From positions 1 to 64,000 of the forward strand of contig NW_021629800.1 in the NCBI RefSeq assembly GCF_900700375.1: DNA of 64,000 nucleotides, written 5' to 3'. The translations under genes and the position numbers were made by a program. Below, in pieces: positions 1 through 12,960 of this stretch; within the stretch, counting starts at the first letter, position 1, and each line of letters begins with the position of its first letter. Origin of the DNA: Denticeps clupeoides (taxonomy: Eukaryota > Chordata > Actinopteri > Clupeiformes > Denticipitidae). The notes under the pieces were generated by a model. That model searched no databases, was not told the DNA's origin, and saw only the letters and a program-made list of their open reading frames with translations.

Positions 1-3000
1 GTGAAAATTGCTGAGTATTGCTCTGGTTCTCCAACTCCCAATTTAATTTGAGCATAAATGTTCTCTCATTTCTTTCTTACAGGTGAATTGGAGCATTGTG
101 GTTACCAGGCAGGGTGAAGTGTAAATTGGTGAGCATTTCCTGGTCCTCCAACTCCAATTAGTTTGAGCATAATGTTCTCTCAGCTTTATCTACAGGTGTC
201 TTGGGAGTGTCATGGTTACCAGGCAGTGTGAAGTGAAAATTGCTGAGTCTTGCTGTGGTCCTCTAACTCCAATTAATTGAACTTAATGTTCTCTCATTCT
301 TTCTACGTGTGATGACTTGGGAGCATCGTGGTTAACAGGCAGGGTGAAGTGAAAATGGTGAGTATTGCTTGTCCTCCATCTCCAATTAGTTTAAGTGAAT
401 GTTCTCCTCATTTTATCTACAGGTGATTTGAGAGCATTGTGGTTACCAGGCAGGGTGAAGTGAAAATTGGTGAGTATTTCCCTGGTCCTATAACTCCAAT
501 TAATGTGAGCTTAATGTTCTCTCATTCCTTTCTACATGTGATTTGGGAGCATCGTGGTTACCAGGCAGGGGGAAGTGAAAACTTGTGAGTATTTCCCTGA
601 TCCTCCAACTCCCAATTAAATTAAGCATAATGTTCTCTCATTTTTTTCTACAGGTGAATTGGGAGCATTGTGGTTACCAGGCAGGGTGAAGTGTAAATTG
701 GTGAGCATTCCCTGGTCCTCCAACTCCAATTAGTTTGAGCATAATGTTCTCTCAGTTTATTCTACAGGTGTCTTGGGAGTGTCATGGTTACCAGGCAGTG
801 TGAAGTGAAAATTGCTGAGTATTGCTGTGGTCCTCTAACTCCAATTAATTTGAACTTAATGTTCTCTCATTCCTTTCTACATGTGACTTGGGAGCATCGT
901 GGTTACCAGGCAGGGGAAAGTGAAAATTGGTGAGTATTTCCCTGGTCCTCCAGCTCCAATTAATTTGAGAGTAATGTTCTCTCATTTCTTTCTACATGTG
1001 ACTTGGGGAGCATCGTGGTTACCAGGCAGGGGGAAAGTGAAATTGCTGAGTATTGCCCTGGTCCTCAAACTCCATTTAATTTGAGCATATTGTTCTCTCA
1101 TTTCTTTCTACAGGTGACTAGGGAGTGTTGTGCTTACCAGGCAGGGTGAAGTTAAAATTGGTGAGTATTGCTCTGGTTCTCCATCTCCAATTAATTTCAG
1201 CATAATTTTCTCTCATTTCTTTCTACAGGTGACTTGGGAACATTGTGGTTACCAGGCAGGTTGAAGTGAAAATTGGTGAGTATTGCTTTGGTCCTCCATC
1301 TCCAATTAGTTTTAAGTGTAATGTTCTCTCTCATTTTATTCTACAGGTGATCTTGAGAGCATTGTGGTTACCAGGCAGGGTGAAGTGGAAATTGGTGAGT
1401 ATTTCCTTGGTCCTCCAACTCCAACTAGTTTAAGTGTAATGTTCTCTCAGTTTATTTTACAGGTGACTTGGGAGTGTCATAGTTACCAGGCAGGGTGAAG
1501 TGTAAATTGGTGATTATTGCCCTGGTTCTCCAACTCCCAATTAATTTGAGCATAATGTTCTCACCTTTTTATTCTACAGGTGACTTTGGAGTGTCGTATT
1601 TACCAGGTAGGGTGAAGTGAAAATTGGTGATTATTGCCCTGGTTCTCCAACTCCCAATTAATGTGAGCATAATGTTCTCTCATTTCTTTCTGCAGGTGAC
1701 TTGGGAGCATCGTGGTTACCAGGCAGGGTGAAGTGAAAATTGGTGAGTATTTCCCCTTGTCCTCCAACTGCAATTAATTTGAGCATAATGTTCTCTCATT
1801 TCTTTCTGCAGCTGACTTGGGAGAACCGTAGACACCACGCAGGTTGAAGTGAAAATTGCTGAGTATTGCTCTGGTTCTCCAACTCCCAATTAATTTGAGC
1901 ATAATGTTCTCTCATTTCTTTCTACAGGTGAATTGGGAGCATTGTGGTTACCAGGCAGGGTGAAGTGTAAATTGGTGAGTATTTCCCTGGTCCTCCATCT
2001 CCAATTAGTTTAAGTGTAATGTTCTCTCATTTTATTATACAGGTGATCTTGAGAGCATCGTGGTTACCAGGCAGGGTGAAGTGGAAATTGCTGAGTTTTG
2101 CCCTGGTCCTCCAACTCCCAATTAATTTGAGCTTATTGTTTTCTAATTTCTTTCTGCAGGTGACTTGGGAGCATCGTAGGTACCAGGCATGGTAAAGTGA
2201 AAATTGGTGAGTATTGCTCTGGTCCTCCAACTCCAATTAGTTTGAGCATAATGTTCTTTCAGTTTATTTTACAGGTGACTTGGGAGTGTCATGGTTACCA
2301 GGCAAGGTGAAGTGAAAATTGGTGAGTATTGCTCTGGTCCTCCAACTCCTAATTAATTTGAGCTTAATGTTCTCTCATTTCTTTCTACAGGTGACTAGGG
2401 AGTGTCGTGCTTACCAGGCAGGGTGAAGTTAAAATTGGTGAGTATTGCTCTGGTTCTCCATCTCCAATTAATTTCAGCATAATTTTCTCTCATTTCATTC
2501 TACATGTGACTTGGGAGCATCGTGGTTACCAGGCAGGGTGAAGTGAAAATTGGTGAGTATTGCTTTGGTCCTCCATCTCCAATTGGTTTAAGTTTAATGT
2601 TCTCTCATTTTATTCTACAGGTGATCTTGAGAGCATTGTGGTTACCAGGCAGGGTGAAGTGGAAATTGGTGAGTATTTCCCTGGTCCTCCAACTAGTTTA
2701 AGTGTAATGTTCTCTCAGTTTATTTTACAGGTGACTTGGGAGTGTCATGGTTACCAGGCAGGGTGAAGTGTAAATTGGTGATTATTGCCCTGGTTCTCCA
2801 ACTCCCAATTATTTTGAGCATAATGTTCTCTCATTTCTTTCTGCAGGTGACTTGGGAGCATCGTAATTACCACGCAGGGTGAAGTGAAAATTGGTGAGTA
2901 TTGCCCGGGTCCTCCAACTCCAATTAATTTGAGCATAATGTTCTCACCTTTTTATTCTACAGGTGACTTTGGAGTGTCGTATTTACCAGGTAGGGTGAAG

Positions 3001-6000
3001 TGAAAATTGGTGATTATTGCCCTGGTACTCCAACTCCCAATTAATTTGAGCATAATGTTCTCTCATTTCTTTCTGCAGGTGACTTGGGAGCATCGTGGTT
3101 ACCAGGCAGGGTGAAGTGAAAATTGGTGAGTATTTCCCCTTGTCCTCCAACTGCAATTAATTTGAGCATAATGTTCTCTCATTTCTTTCTGCAGCTGACT
3201 TGGGAGAACCTTAGACACCACGCAGGTTGAAGTGAAAATTGCTGAGTATTGCTCTGGTTCTCCAACTCCCAATTAATTTGAGCATAATGTTCTCTCATTT
3301 CTTTCTACAGGTGACTTGGGAGTGTCATGGTTACCAGGCAGGGTGAAGTGTAAATTGGTGATTATTGCCCTGGTTCTCCAACTCCCAATTATTTTGAGCA
3401 TAATGTTCTCTCATTTCTTTCTGCAGGTGACTTGGGAGCATCGTAATTACCACGCAGGGTGAAGTGAAAATTGGTGAGTATTGCCCGGGTCCTCCAACTC
3501 CAATTAATTTGAGCATAATGTTCTCACCTTTTTATTCTACAGGTGACTTTGGAGTGTCGTATTTACCAGGTAGGGTGAAGTGAAAATTGGTGATTATTGC
3601 CCTGGTACTCCAACTCCCAATTAATTTGAGCATAATGTTCTCTCATTTCTTTCTGCAGGTGACTTGGGAGCATCGTGGTTACCAGGCAGGGTGAAGTTAA
3701 AATTGGTGAGTATTTCCCCTTGTCCTCCAACTGCAATTAATTTGAGCATAATGTTCTCTCATTTCTTTCTGCAGCTGACTTGGGAGAACCTTAGACACCA
3801 CGCAGGTTGAAGTGAAAATTGCTGAGTATTGCTCTGGTTCTCCAACTCCCAATTAATTTGAGCATAATGTTCTCTCATTTCTTTCTACAGGTGAATTGGG
3901 AGCATTGTGGTTACCAGGCAGGGTGAAGTGTAAATTGGTGAGCATTTCCCTGGTCCTCCAACTCCAATTAGTTTGAGCATAATGTTCTCTCAGTTTATTC
4001 TACAGGTGTCTTGGGAGTGTCATGGTTACCAGGCAGTGTGAAGTGAAAATTGCTGAGTATTGCTGTGGTCCTCTAACTCCAATTAATTTGAACTTAATGT
4101 TCTCTCATTCCTTTCTACGTGTGACTTGGGAGCATCGTGGTTACCAGGCAGGGTGAAGTGAAAATTGGTGAGTATTGCTTTGGTCCTCCATCTCCAATTA
4201 GTTTAAGTGTAATGTTCTCTCATTTTATTCTACAGGTGATCTTGAGAGCATTGTGGTTACCAGGCAGGGTGAAGTGAAAATTGGTGAGTATTTCCCTGGT
4301 CCTATAACTCCAATTAATGTGAGCTTAATGTTCTCTCATTCCTTTCTACATGTGATTTGGGAGCATCGTGGTTACCAGGCAGGGGGAAGTGAAAACTTGT
4401 GAGTATTGCTCTGGTTCTCCAACTCCCAATTAATTTGAGCATAGTGTTCTCTCATTTCTTTCTGCAGGTGACTTCGCAGCATCATACTTACCAAGCAGGG
4501 TGAACTGAAAATTGGTGAGTATTTCCCTGATCCTCCAACTCCCAATTAAATTAAGCATAATGTTCTCTCATTTTTTTCTACAGGTGACTAGGGAGTGTCG
4601 TGCTTACCAGGCAGGGTGAAGTGAAAATTGGTGAGTATTTCCCTGGTCCTCCAACTCCAATTAATTTGAGCATAATTTTCTCTCATTTCTTTCTGCAGGT
4701 GACTTGGGAGCATCGTAATTACCATGCAGGGTGAACTTTTAATTGGTGAGTATTTCCCTGGTCCTCCATCTCCAATTAGTTTAAGTGTAATGTTCTCTCA
4801 TTTTATTATACAGGTGATCTTGAGAGCATCGTGGTTACCAGGCAGGGTGAAGTGGAAATTGCTGAGTTTTGCCCTGGTCCTCCAAACTCCCAATAATTTG
4901 AGCTTATTGTTTTCTAATTTCTTTCTGCAGGTGACTTGGGAGCATCGTAGGTACCAGGCATGGTAAAGTGAAAATTGGTGAGTATTGCTCTGGTCCTCCA
5001 ACTCCAATTAGTTTGAGCATAATGTTCTTTCAGTTTATTTTACAGGTGACTTGGGAGTGTCATGGTTACCAGGCAGGGTGAAGTGAAAATTGGTGAGCAT
5101 TTCCCTGGTCCTCCAACTCCCAATTAATTTGAGCGTAATGTTCTTTTATTTCTTTCTACAGGTGACTAGGGAGTGTCGTGCTTACCAGGCAGAGTGAAGT
5201 GAAAATTCATGAGTATTTCCCCTTGTCATCCAACTGCAATTAATTTGAGCTTAATGTTCTCTCATTTCTTTCTGCAGCTGACTTGGGAGAACCGTAGACA
5301 CCACGCAGGTTGAAGTGAAAATTGCTGAGTATTGCTCTGGTTCTCCAACTCCCAATTAATTTGAGCATAATGTTCTCTCATTTCTTTCTACAGGTGAATT
5401 GGGAGCATTGTGGTTACCAGGCAGGGTGAAGTGTAAATTGGTGAGCATTTCCCTGGTCCTCCAACTCCAATTAGTTTGAGCATAATGTTCTCTCAGTTTA
5501 TTCTACAGGTGTCTTGGGAGTGTCATGGTTACCAGGCAGTGTGAAGTGAAAATTGCTGAGTATTGCTGTGGTCCTCTAACTCCAATTAATTTGAACTTAA
5601 TGTTCTCTCATTCCTTTCTACATGTGACTTGGGAGCATCGTGGTTACCAGGCAGGGGAAAGTGAAAATTGGTGAGTATTTCCCTGGTCGTCCAGCTCCAA
5701 TTAATTTGAGAGTAATGTTCTCTCATTTCTTTCTACATGTGACTTGGGAGCATCGTGGTTACCAGGCAGGGTGAAGTAAAAATTGGTGAGTATTGCTTTG
5801 GTCCTCCATCTCCAATTAGTTTAAGTGTAATGTTCTCTCATTTTATTATACAGGTGATCTTGAGAGCATCGTGGTTACCAGGCAGGGTGAAGTGGAAATT
5901 GCTGAGTTTTGCCCTGGTCCTCCAACTCCCAATTAATTTGAGCTTATTGTTTTCTAATTTCTTTCTGCAGGTGACTTGGGAGCATCGTAGGTACCAGGCA

Positions 6001-9000
6001 TGGTAAAGTGAAAATTGGTGAGTATTGCTCTGGTCCTCCAACTCCAATTAGTTTGAGCATAATGTTCTTTCAGTTTATTTTTACAGGTGACTTGGGAGTG
6101 TCATGGTTACCAGGCAAGGTGAAGTGAAAATTGGTGAGTATTTCCCTGGTCCTCCAACTCCCAATTAATTTGAGCGTAATGTTCTCTCATTTCTTTCTAC
6201 ATGTGACTTGGGAGCATTGTGGTTACCAGGCAAGGTGAAGTGAAAATTGGTGAGCATTTCCCTGGTCCTCCAACTCCCAATTAATTTGAGCGTAATGTTC
6301 TTTTATTTCTTTCTACAGGTGACTAGGGAGTGTCGTGCTTACCAGGCAGAGTGTAGTGAAAATTCGTGAGTATTGCCCTGGTCCTCAAACTCCATTTAAT
6401 TTGAGCATAATGTTCTCTCATTTCTTTCTACAGGTGACTAGGGAGTGTCGTGCTTACCAGGCAGGGTGAAGTTAAAATTGGTGAGTATTGCTCTGGTTCT
6501 CCATCTCCAATTAATTTCAGCATAATTTTCTCTCATTTCTTTCTACATGTGACTTGGGAGCATCGTGGTTACCAGGCAGGGTGAAGTGAAAATTGCTGAG
6601 TATTGCTGTGGTCCTCTAACTCCAATTAATTTGAACTTAATGTTCTCTCATTCCTTTCTACATGTGACTTGGGAGCATCGTGGTTACCAGGCAGGGGAAA
6701 GTGAAAATTGGTGAGTATTTCCCTGGTCCTCCAGCTCCAATTAATTTGAGAGTAATGTTCTCTCATTTCTTTCTACATGTGACTTGGGAGCATCGTGGTT
6801 ACCAGGCAGGGTGAAGTGAAAATTGGTGAGTATTGCTTTGGTCCTCCATCTCCAATTAGTTTAAGTGTAATGTTCTCTCATTTTATTCTACAGGTGATCT
6901 TGAGAGCATTGTGGTTACCAGGCAGGGTGAAGTGGAAATTGGTGAGTATTTCCCTGGTCCTCCAACTCCAATTAGTTTGAGCATAATGTTCTCTCAGTTT
7001 ATTTTACAGGTGACTTGGGAGTGTCATGGTTACCAGGCAGGGTGAAATGAAAATTGGTGAGTATTGCTCTGGTTCTCCATCTCCAATTAATTTGAGCATA
7101 ATTTTCTCTTATTTCTTTCTACAGGTGACTTGGGAGCATCGTGGTTACCACGCAGGGTGAACTGAAAATTGGTGAGTATTGCCCTGGTCCTCCAGCTCCA
7201 ATTAATTTGAGAGTAATGTTCTCTCATTTCTTTCTACATGTGACTTGGGAGCATCGTGGTTACCAGGCAGGGTGAAGTGCAAATTGGTGAGTATTGCTCT
7301 GGTTCTCCATCTCCAATTAATTTGAGCATAATTTTCTCTTATTTCTTTCTACAGGTGACTTGGGAGCATTGTGGTTACCACGCAGGGTGAACTGAAAATT
7401 GGTGAGTATTGCCCTGGTCCTCCAACTCCAATTAGTTTGAGCATAATGTTCTCTCAGTTTATTTTACAGGTGACTTGGGAGTGTCATGGTTACCAGGCAG
7501 GGTGAAATGAAAATTGGTGAGTATTGCTCTGGTTCTCCATCTCCAATTAATTTGAGCATAATTTTCTCTTATTTCTTTCTACAGGTGACTTGGGAGCATC
7601 GTGGTTACCACGCAGGGTGAACTGAAAATTGGTGAGTATTGCCCTGGTCTTCCAACTCCAAATTAATTTGAGCATAATTTTCTCTCATTTCTTTCTACAT
7701 GTGACTTGGGAGCATTGTGGTTACCAGGCAGGGTGAAGTGTAAATTGGTGAGTATTGCCCGGGTCCTCCAACTCCAATTAATTTGAGCATAATGTTCTTA
7801 CCTTTTTATTCTACAGGTGACTTTGGAGTGTCGTATTTACCAGGCAGGGTGAAGTGAAAATTGGTGAGTAATGCTCTGGTTTTCCAACTCCCAATTATTT
7901 TGAGCATAATGTTCTCTCATTTCTTTCTACAGGTGAATTGGGAGCATTGTGGTTACCAGGCAGGGTGAAGCGTAAATTGGTGAGTATTGCCCGGGTCCTC
8001 CAACTCCAATTAATTTGAGCATAATGTTCTCACCTTTTTATTCTACAGGTGACTTTGGAGTGTCGTATTTACCAGGCAGGGTGAAGTGAAAATTGGTGAT
8101 TATTGCCCTGGTTCTCCAACTCCCAATTAATTTGAGCATAATGTTCTCTCATTTCTTTCTGCAGGTGACTTGGAAGAATCGTAGTTACCACGCAGGGTGA
8201 AGTGAAAATTGGTGAGTATGGCTCTGGTCCTCCAACTCCAATTAGTTTGAACATAATGTTCTCTCATTTCTTTCTGCAGTTGACTTGGGAGAACCGTAGA
8301 TACCACGCAGGTTGAAGTGAAAATTGCTGAGTATTGCTCTGGTTCTCCAACTCCCAATTAATTTGAGCATAATGTTCTCTCATTTCTTTCTACAGGTGCA
8401 TTAGGAGCATTGTGGTTACCAGGCAGGGTGAAGTGTAAATTGGTGAGTATTGCCCTAGTCCTCCAACTCTAATTAAATTGAGCGTAATGTTCTCTCATTT
8501 CTTTTTACATGTGACTTGGGAGCATCGTGGTTACCAGGCAGGATGAAATGGAAATTGGTGAGTATTTCCCTGGTCCTCAACTCTAATTAGTTTGAGCATA
8601 ATGTTCTCTCAGTTTATTCTTCAGGTGACTTGGGAGTGTCATGGTTACCAGGCAGGGTGAAGTGAAAATTGGTGAGTACTGCTCTGGTCCTCCATCTCCA
8701 AATAATTTGAGCGTAATGTTCTCTCATTTCTTTCTGCAGGTGACTTGGGAGCATTGTCGTTTCCAGGCAGGGTGAAGTGAAAATTGGTGAGTATTTCCCG
8801 TTCCTCCAACTCCAATTAATTTGAGCATAATGTTCTCTCATTTTACTGTACAGGAGACTTGGGAGCATCGTGGTTACCAGGCAGGGTGAAGCGAAAATTG
8901 GTGAGTATTTCTCTGGTTCTCCATCTCTAATTAGTTTGAGCTTAGTGTTCTCTCATTTCTTTCTGCAGGTGACTTGGGAGCATTGTCGTTTCCAGGCAGG

Positions 9001-9158
9001 GTGAAGTGTAAATTGGTGAGTATTGCCCTGGTCCTCCAACTGCAATTAATTTGAGCATAATGTTCTCTCATTTCTTTCTACAGGTGAATTGGGAGCATTG
9101 TGGTTACAAGGCAAGGTGAAGTGACAATTGGTGAGTATTGCCCTGGTCCTCAAACCAC
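1..9158 (+). repeat. 115-bp tandem array of exon/intron-like units
   Basis: About 80 head-to-tail copies with a 115-bp period: successive GGTGAGT positions at 6941, 7056, 7171, 7286 and 7401 are 115 apart. Each unit has a 68-nt part that begins GTGAGTATT and ends with a pyrimidine tract and CTACAG or CTGCAG, then a 47-nt part running from GTGACTTGGGAG to GAAAATTG. This is the shape of a tiny intron and exon. Many copies keep both splice-like sites. A sizeable minority do not (ACATGTG at the acceptor, ATTGCTGAGT or ATTGGTGATT at the donor). No long reading frame survives: the period is not a multiple of three and every plus frame of the 47-nt part meets a stop. The array starts before the window. 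The origin is unknown; it could be an amplified gene fragment or a satellite with chance splice motifs. Confidence 0.95.
2731..3890 (+). repeat. 580-bp higher-order duplication inside the array
   Basis: Two adjacent blocks of five units (2731-3310 and 3311-3890) are almost identical; the only difference I noticed is GAAGTGAAAATT against GAAGTTAAAATT. Other multi-unit blocks recur at a distance. A unit with GAGTTTTGCCCTGG and TTGTTTTCTAATTT occurs near 2090, 4860 and 5895. This indicates recent block-wise expansion. Confidence 0.85.
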
Positions 9159-9159
9159 G

Positions 9160-9690
9160 ATAATTGGCAATACTAACCAATTTTCACATCACCCTGCCTG
9201 GTAACCACAATGCTCCCAAGTCACCTGTAGAATAAAAAGAGAGAATATTACGCTCAAATTAATTGGGAGTTGGAGGACCAGGGCAATACTAACCAAATTT
9301 CACTTCACCCTGCCTGGTAACCACGATGCTCCCAAGTCACATGTAGAAAAAGATGATAGAACATTACGCTCATATTAATTGCAGTTGGAAGACCAGGGGA
9401 AAACTCACCAATTCTCACTTCACCCTGCCTGGTAACCATAATGTTCCCAAGTCACTTGTAGAAATAAATGAGAGAAAATTACGCTCAATTTATATGGGAG
9501 TTGGAGGACCAGGGAAATGCTCACCAATTTTCACTTCACCCTGCCTGGTAACCACGATGCTCCCAAGTCACCTGCAGAAAGAAATGAGAGAACATTATGC
9601 TCAAATTAATTGGAGTTGGAAGACCAGGGCAATACTCACCTATTTTCACTTCACCCTGCCTGGTAAACACGATGTTCTTGATGTGGATGA
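9160..9690 (-). repeat. Inverted arm of the 115-bp array
   Basis: Five copies of the same unit lie on the opposite strand. The CCCTGCCTGGTAA core recurs near 9190, 9306, 9419, 9535 and 9651. Orientation switches abruptly around 9155-9165, so the end of the array forms a large inverted repeat. The last copy breaks off near 9690 into unrelated unique sequence. Confidence 0.93.
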
Positions 9691-10940
9691 CCTTCATTTG
9701 GTGGAAATAAGGTAGTGAGTTGGCCACGGATGAGAGCAGAAAGGGGGGAGTAGTGGAACGTGGTAAAGAAACTCAGCCGTCTGTCGAGAGGTTAGCTTTC
9801 AAGGTTGAACCCGCAGTTAACCTGCCTCCGAGTGTATTCTACAACACTATTACTATTAACTACTAAAACTACAGGATACGATAAGGTTACTGCTACTAAT
9901 ACTATTCTAATTTAATTTGTGTAATTATCGCTCTGCGTGTTAGGCTTGTTGTATTCTAGGCCTGGTCACGTCGCATCTCTCATGTTAATTGATGTAGTTG
10001 TTGCTAGGGCTGCAACTGTCGAATATATTTGGAATAGAGTATTCTGTTTTTTTAATCGATTAATCGAGTAATCAAATAACTCCAACTTTTGCGTTTTTAA
10101 AACGGTTAATGGTTACACTATATTTATAAGTATATTTCTTCTTTCTTGTGTCTTTTAGTTTCTTATTTCCTAAAGACTTTTATTTTGTTTTTGAGACCCG
10201 GTTCAGGTCTCTTGGACATATGGCGTGAGCTGTGAGAGGTGCGTGGGGTTTGTGTGCAAAAAGTTATTTCTTTCATTTTAATTTATGTACATATTAGGAA
10301 TATTTTGCATGTGTGTTATTTTGTGAATATTTTTTTATGTTCTTTTTAATACTGTATATTGTAGCGAGAGGTGCAGAAAGACGCGATGTGTGACGCGATG
10401 TTCTGACGTGACCTTGCTTTTTGTACAGAATACACCTTCAATCTCTTGGGTGTCAGCTCATCTTTTGTGGTTCAAGAAACGAAATCAAAAAGTTACACAA
10501 CGCAGAAGAAGAACCGCTACACTATGATGACTTTTACCTTGATATTTTAGCGCGGATGTATACCTAGCCGAATTGCACTGTAGGGGGCGAGAATGAGTCT
10601 TCGAACTGTGAAATGACCACATCAAACGTGACATGGTAACATGGATGCAGCTATTTAACTGAATAAACAGTTGGTAAACATCTTATTGAACATAATTTAT
10701 TTTCATCACCAATTATCATAGTAGAACAGCTTTCTCAAGTAGTTTGTGATGCATTTTGGAAACAGGAGATGAGCCCCTGGTCTAATGCGCCACCTGGCTT
10801 GAGAAACCCGTTCTCAAAGACTTACTTTTAGTCATTATTTGGGTAGCACACATATTCTGAATGCCTTCGGCAGAATTCAAATGAGCCATTTTAATCTAGA
10901 TTAATCTAGGAAATTTAAGTGGTGATTAATATTATTATCA
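9691..10940. other. Non-coding stretch with a hAT-like terminus
   Basis: No gene is recognisable. Around 10004-10100 the text TAGGGCTGCAACTG followed by AATCGATTAATCGAG resembles the end of non-autonomous hAT-type elements common in fish; no matching other end was found. The rest is mostly AT-rich sequence. Confidence 0.4.
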
Positions 10941-11395
10941 TGCCCCACAAGTTGGGTGTGAGATGGGTGAGAACGTTGGGTTCTCAACATTGAAATGGAG
11001 GGAGGACAGCGAGTACCCAAGAGAGGGAGAGAGACGTTTAAAGGAGATTGGAGACTAATGTAGTGACGGGAGAGTGTTTCAACAGCATAGTATGGTGCTT
11101 TGTGGGAGGAGTCTGGGCATCAAGGAGGATGTGATCAGTGAACACAGAGCCAAAGATCAGGTAGTGGAGATTAAAGGAGGAAGACTGCGTGGCAGGGAAC
11201 ACTTACCAGACCAGTGGTGATGTAGCAGCTAGAGAAGTGCTTGGTGGAACATCTAGACAAAAGAAAGGAAACATGGTGGTGGAATGAGAGAAAAGAGAAT
11301 TTTGGCCAAATGATGTACTTGTGGAAGCATGGAGATGTTTAGGTGTCAAAGAAATGAAAACAAATGTTTACACGATTACAAATTCTCTTTACCTC
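10941..11395 (+). mobile_element. Decayed RTE-type LINE fragment
   Basis: Around 11260-11300 the plus strand can be read as ETWWWNE, a motif I associate with fish RTE-type LINE ORFs (often mis-named craniofacial development protein 2-like). The flanking GA-rich sequence reads in different frames on either side of the motif, so the fragment is frameshifted and inactive. Assignment rests on one motif and base composition. Confidence 0.4.
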
Positions 11396-11410
11396 ATGTT
11401 AAAAAAAAAA

Positions 11411-11545
11411 AGTTAAAGTGAAGTGATTGTCCTTACTGCAGCACAGCACACGGTGACAGAATGAAATGTGTCCTCTGTATTTAACCATCACCCTGGGCAG
11501 CCATGACAGGCGCACAGTGAGCAAAGTGTGGATACGGGATAAAAC
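11411..11545 (-). mobile_element. SINE family A, partial copy
   Basis: The sequence contains the family A tail (GTGAAGTGATTGTC, CAGCACAGCACACGGTG, TCCTCTGTATTTAACC and the GGCAGCCATGACAGG body) but lacks the tRNA-like head. On the plus strand the tail reads first, so the element lies on the minus strand. Confidence 0.75.
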
Positions 11546-11598
11546 CAATTTCAGTAACTTCACCATCAACATGACATGTAAATTAATTTAACATAATA

Positions 11599-12401
11599 TT
11601 ATAACCACATACTTTGCAAAGAGGTCAGGATTCCTTTCTCCTCCCTAATTTTGCAGCGGACTCTGGCTCGACTTTTGTTGCTGTCTGAGTCTTTATAAAA
11701 TTGCTGTGAACGTCTCTTGATGCTCGCAACCAGCACCTCAATTCTGTTGGCCAAGGCAGCAGCTTCATTAGTGTGGGTGGAGGTTACTGTGAAGAGGAAA
11801 CATTTATTAACAGGAGTGCATGTTCTAATCTTTATACATCATTGATTTAGCATTATAACAAAATAGGTTATAATAAGTGAGAACCTATTAAGAAAATGAC
11901 TACAAATGACATGCAGGGACTGCAGAATATATCCTCAGTGCATCTTAATAAACCAGGCAATACAGAATGTTACCAGCAGTTCATAACATCTACATAAAAG
12001 TCTGCTCAGAAGTCTAAAAAAAGTCTAATAAAAGTCTGCTCACCCTCTGCCCACTCACTGACCCACTCGCCGTCGCATGAAACACTGAGAGGAACGGCTT
12101 CATGTTCAGAAGGGGCTGGAGCTCTGGGCAACTTCTTGCCACTCTCTGGAGGTAGGGCCAATATTTGCAGGTCACATCCATACAAAAAATGTAGTACTAA
12201 AACTACTGGCCAGTTTTTGTTGTATGTACAGGGGATATGCAAATATTTCTCCCCTGTACATACTGAGGGCACAGAGCACTCCATGCTGACAGACATCAAT
12301 CTCCAGTCCTTCATCCATCTTTCTGGTGGACCTTTGAGAGATCTCTCCACAAACACCTTTCCATGAGACATAAAAAAGCTTGATTCATGAAAATAATCCA
12401 T
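11599..12401 (-). CDS. Possible two-exon gene, unidentified
   Basis: A minus-strand reading frame runs from ATG at 12401 to a donor at 12044/12043 (GCAGAGG then GTGAGC). It continues in the correct phase from an acceptor at 11787 (TTCACAG) over 11786-11599 to a TAA. Total 181 codons. The second exon encodes a charged, helix-prone stretch (EVLVASIKRRSQQFYKDSDS then SRARVRCKIREE). The first exon is less protein-like. In-phase splicing through a good donor and acceptor is the main support. I do not recognise the family. The second-exon style reminds me of proteins from KDZ (Zisupton-type) transposons, but this is weak. It could also be a chance open frame in repeat-derived DNA. Confidence 0.3.
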
Positions 12402-12544
12402 GGCGTTACATTAATAAACTGTTTACTAGGACACTGTTGTATTTCTGTAGATATTATTATAGTGTGAAATATCTTGCGCCATCTTCGTCCTTTGCTATGA
12501 AGACATCAAAAATGTCTTGTTCCTGAGATCTAAATTAAACAAAA

Positions 12545-12960
12545 AAGGATGCTCACCAACTTTCTTCTGTTAAACCCTGATAAGACGGAAGCTCTCGTAC
12601 TTGGGTCTCAAGCAGCCAGACATAAGTTCTCTAACTACATCATAACACTGGATAGCCTTTCCATCTCACCAAACACTGAAGTAAAGAATCTAGGTGTCCT
12701 CATTGATGCAGGTCTCTCGTTTGATTCACATGTAGATAATATCACTAAGATAGCATTCTTTCACCTTAGAAATATTGCAAAGAAATATCATCTCAGTGCA
12801 CGATGCTGAAAAGTTGGTCCATGCCTTTATTACATCAAGGTTAGATTACTGCAACGCACTACTGTCTGGATGCTCTAGTAGGTGCATGAGTAAACTCCAG
12901 CTAGTTCAGGTTGCTGCAGCCAGAGTTTTAACTAGGAAATTTGACCAAATCACATCATCA
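12545..12960 (+). mobile_element. L2-like LINE fragment (reverse transcriptase C-terminal part)
   Basis: Two overlapping frames encode LINE reverse transcriptase C-terminal sequence: LNPDKTEALVLGS and VKNLGVLIDAGLSFDSHV in one, then HAFITSRLDYCNALLSG in another. One frameshift lies near 12775-12785, so the fragment is dead. A second copy of the same region lies on the minus strand near 16.9-17.2 kb. The fragment is cut on the right by a foldback element. Confidence 0.85.

Noticed and set aside
899-8868. Dozens of short open frames in the 115-bp array
   Set aside because: They are repeats of the same few peptides on both strands, set by the unit sequence; the 115-bp period breaks any frame within two or three units.
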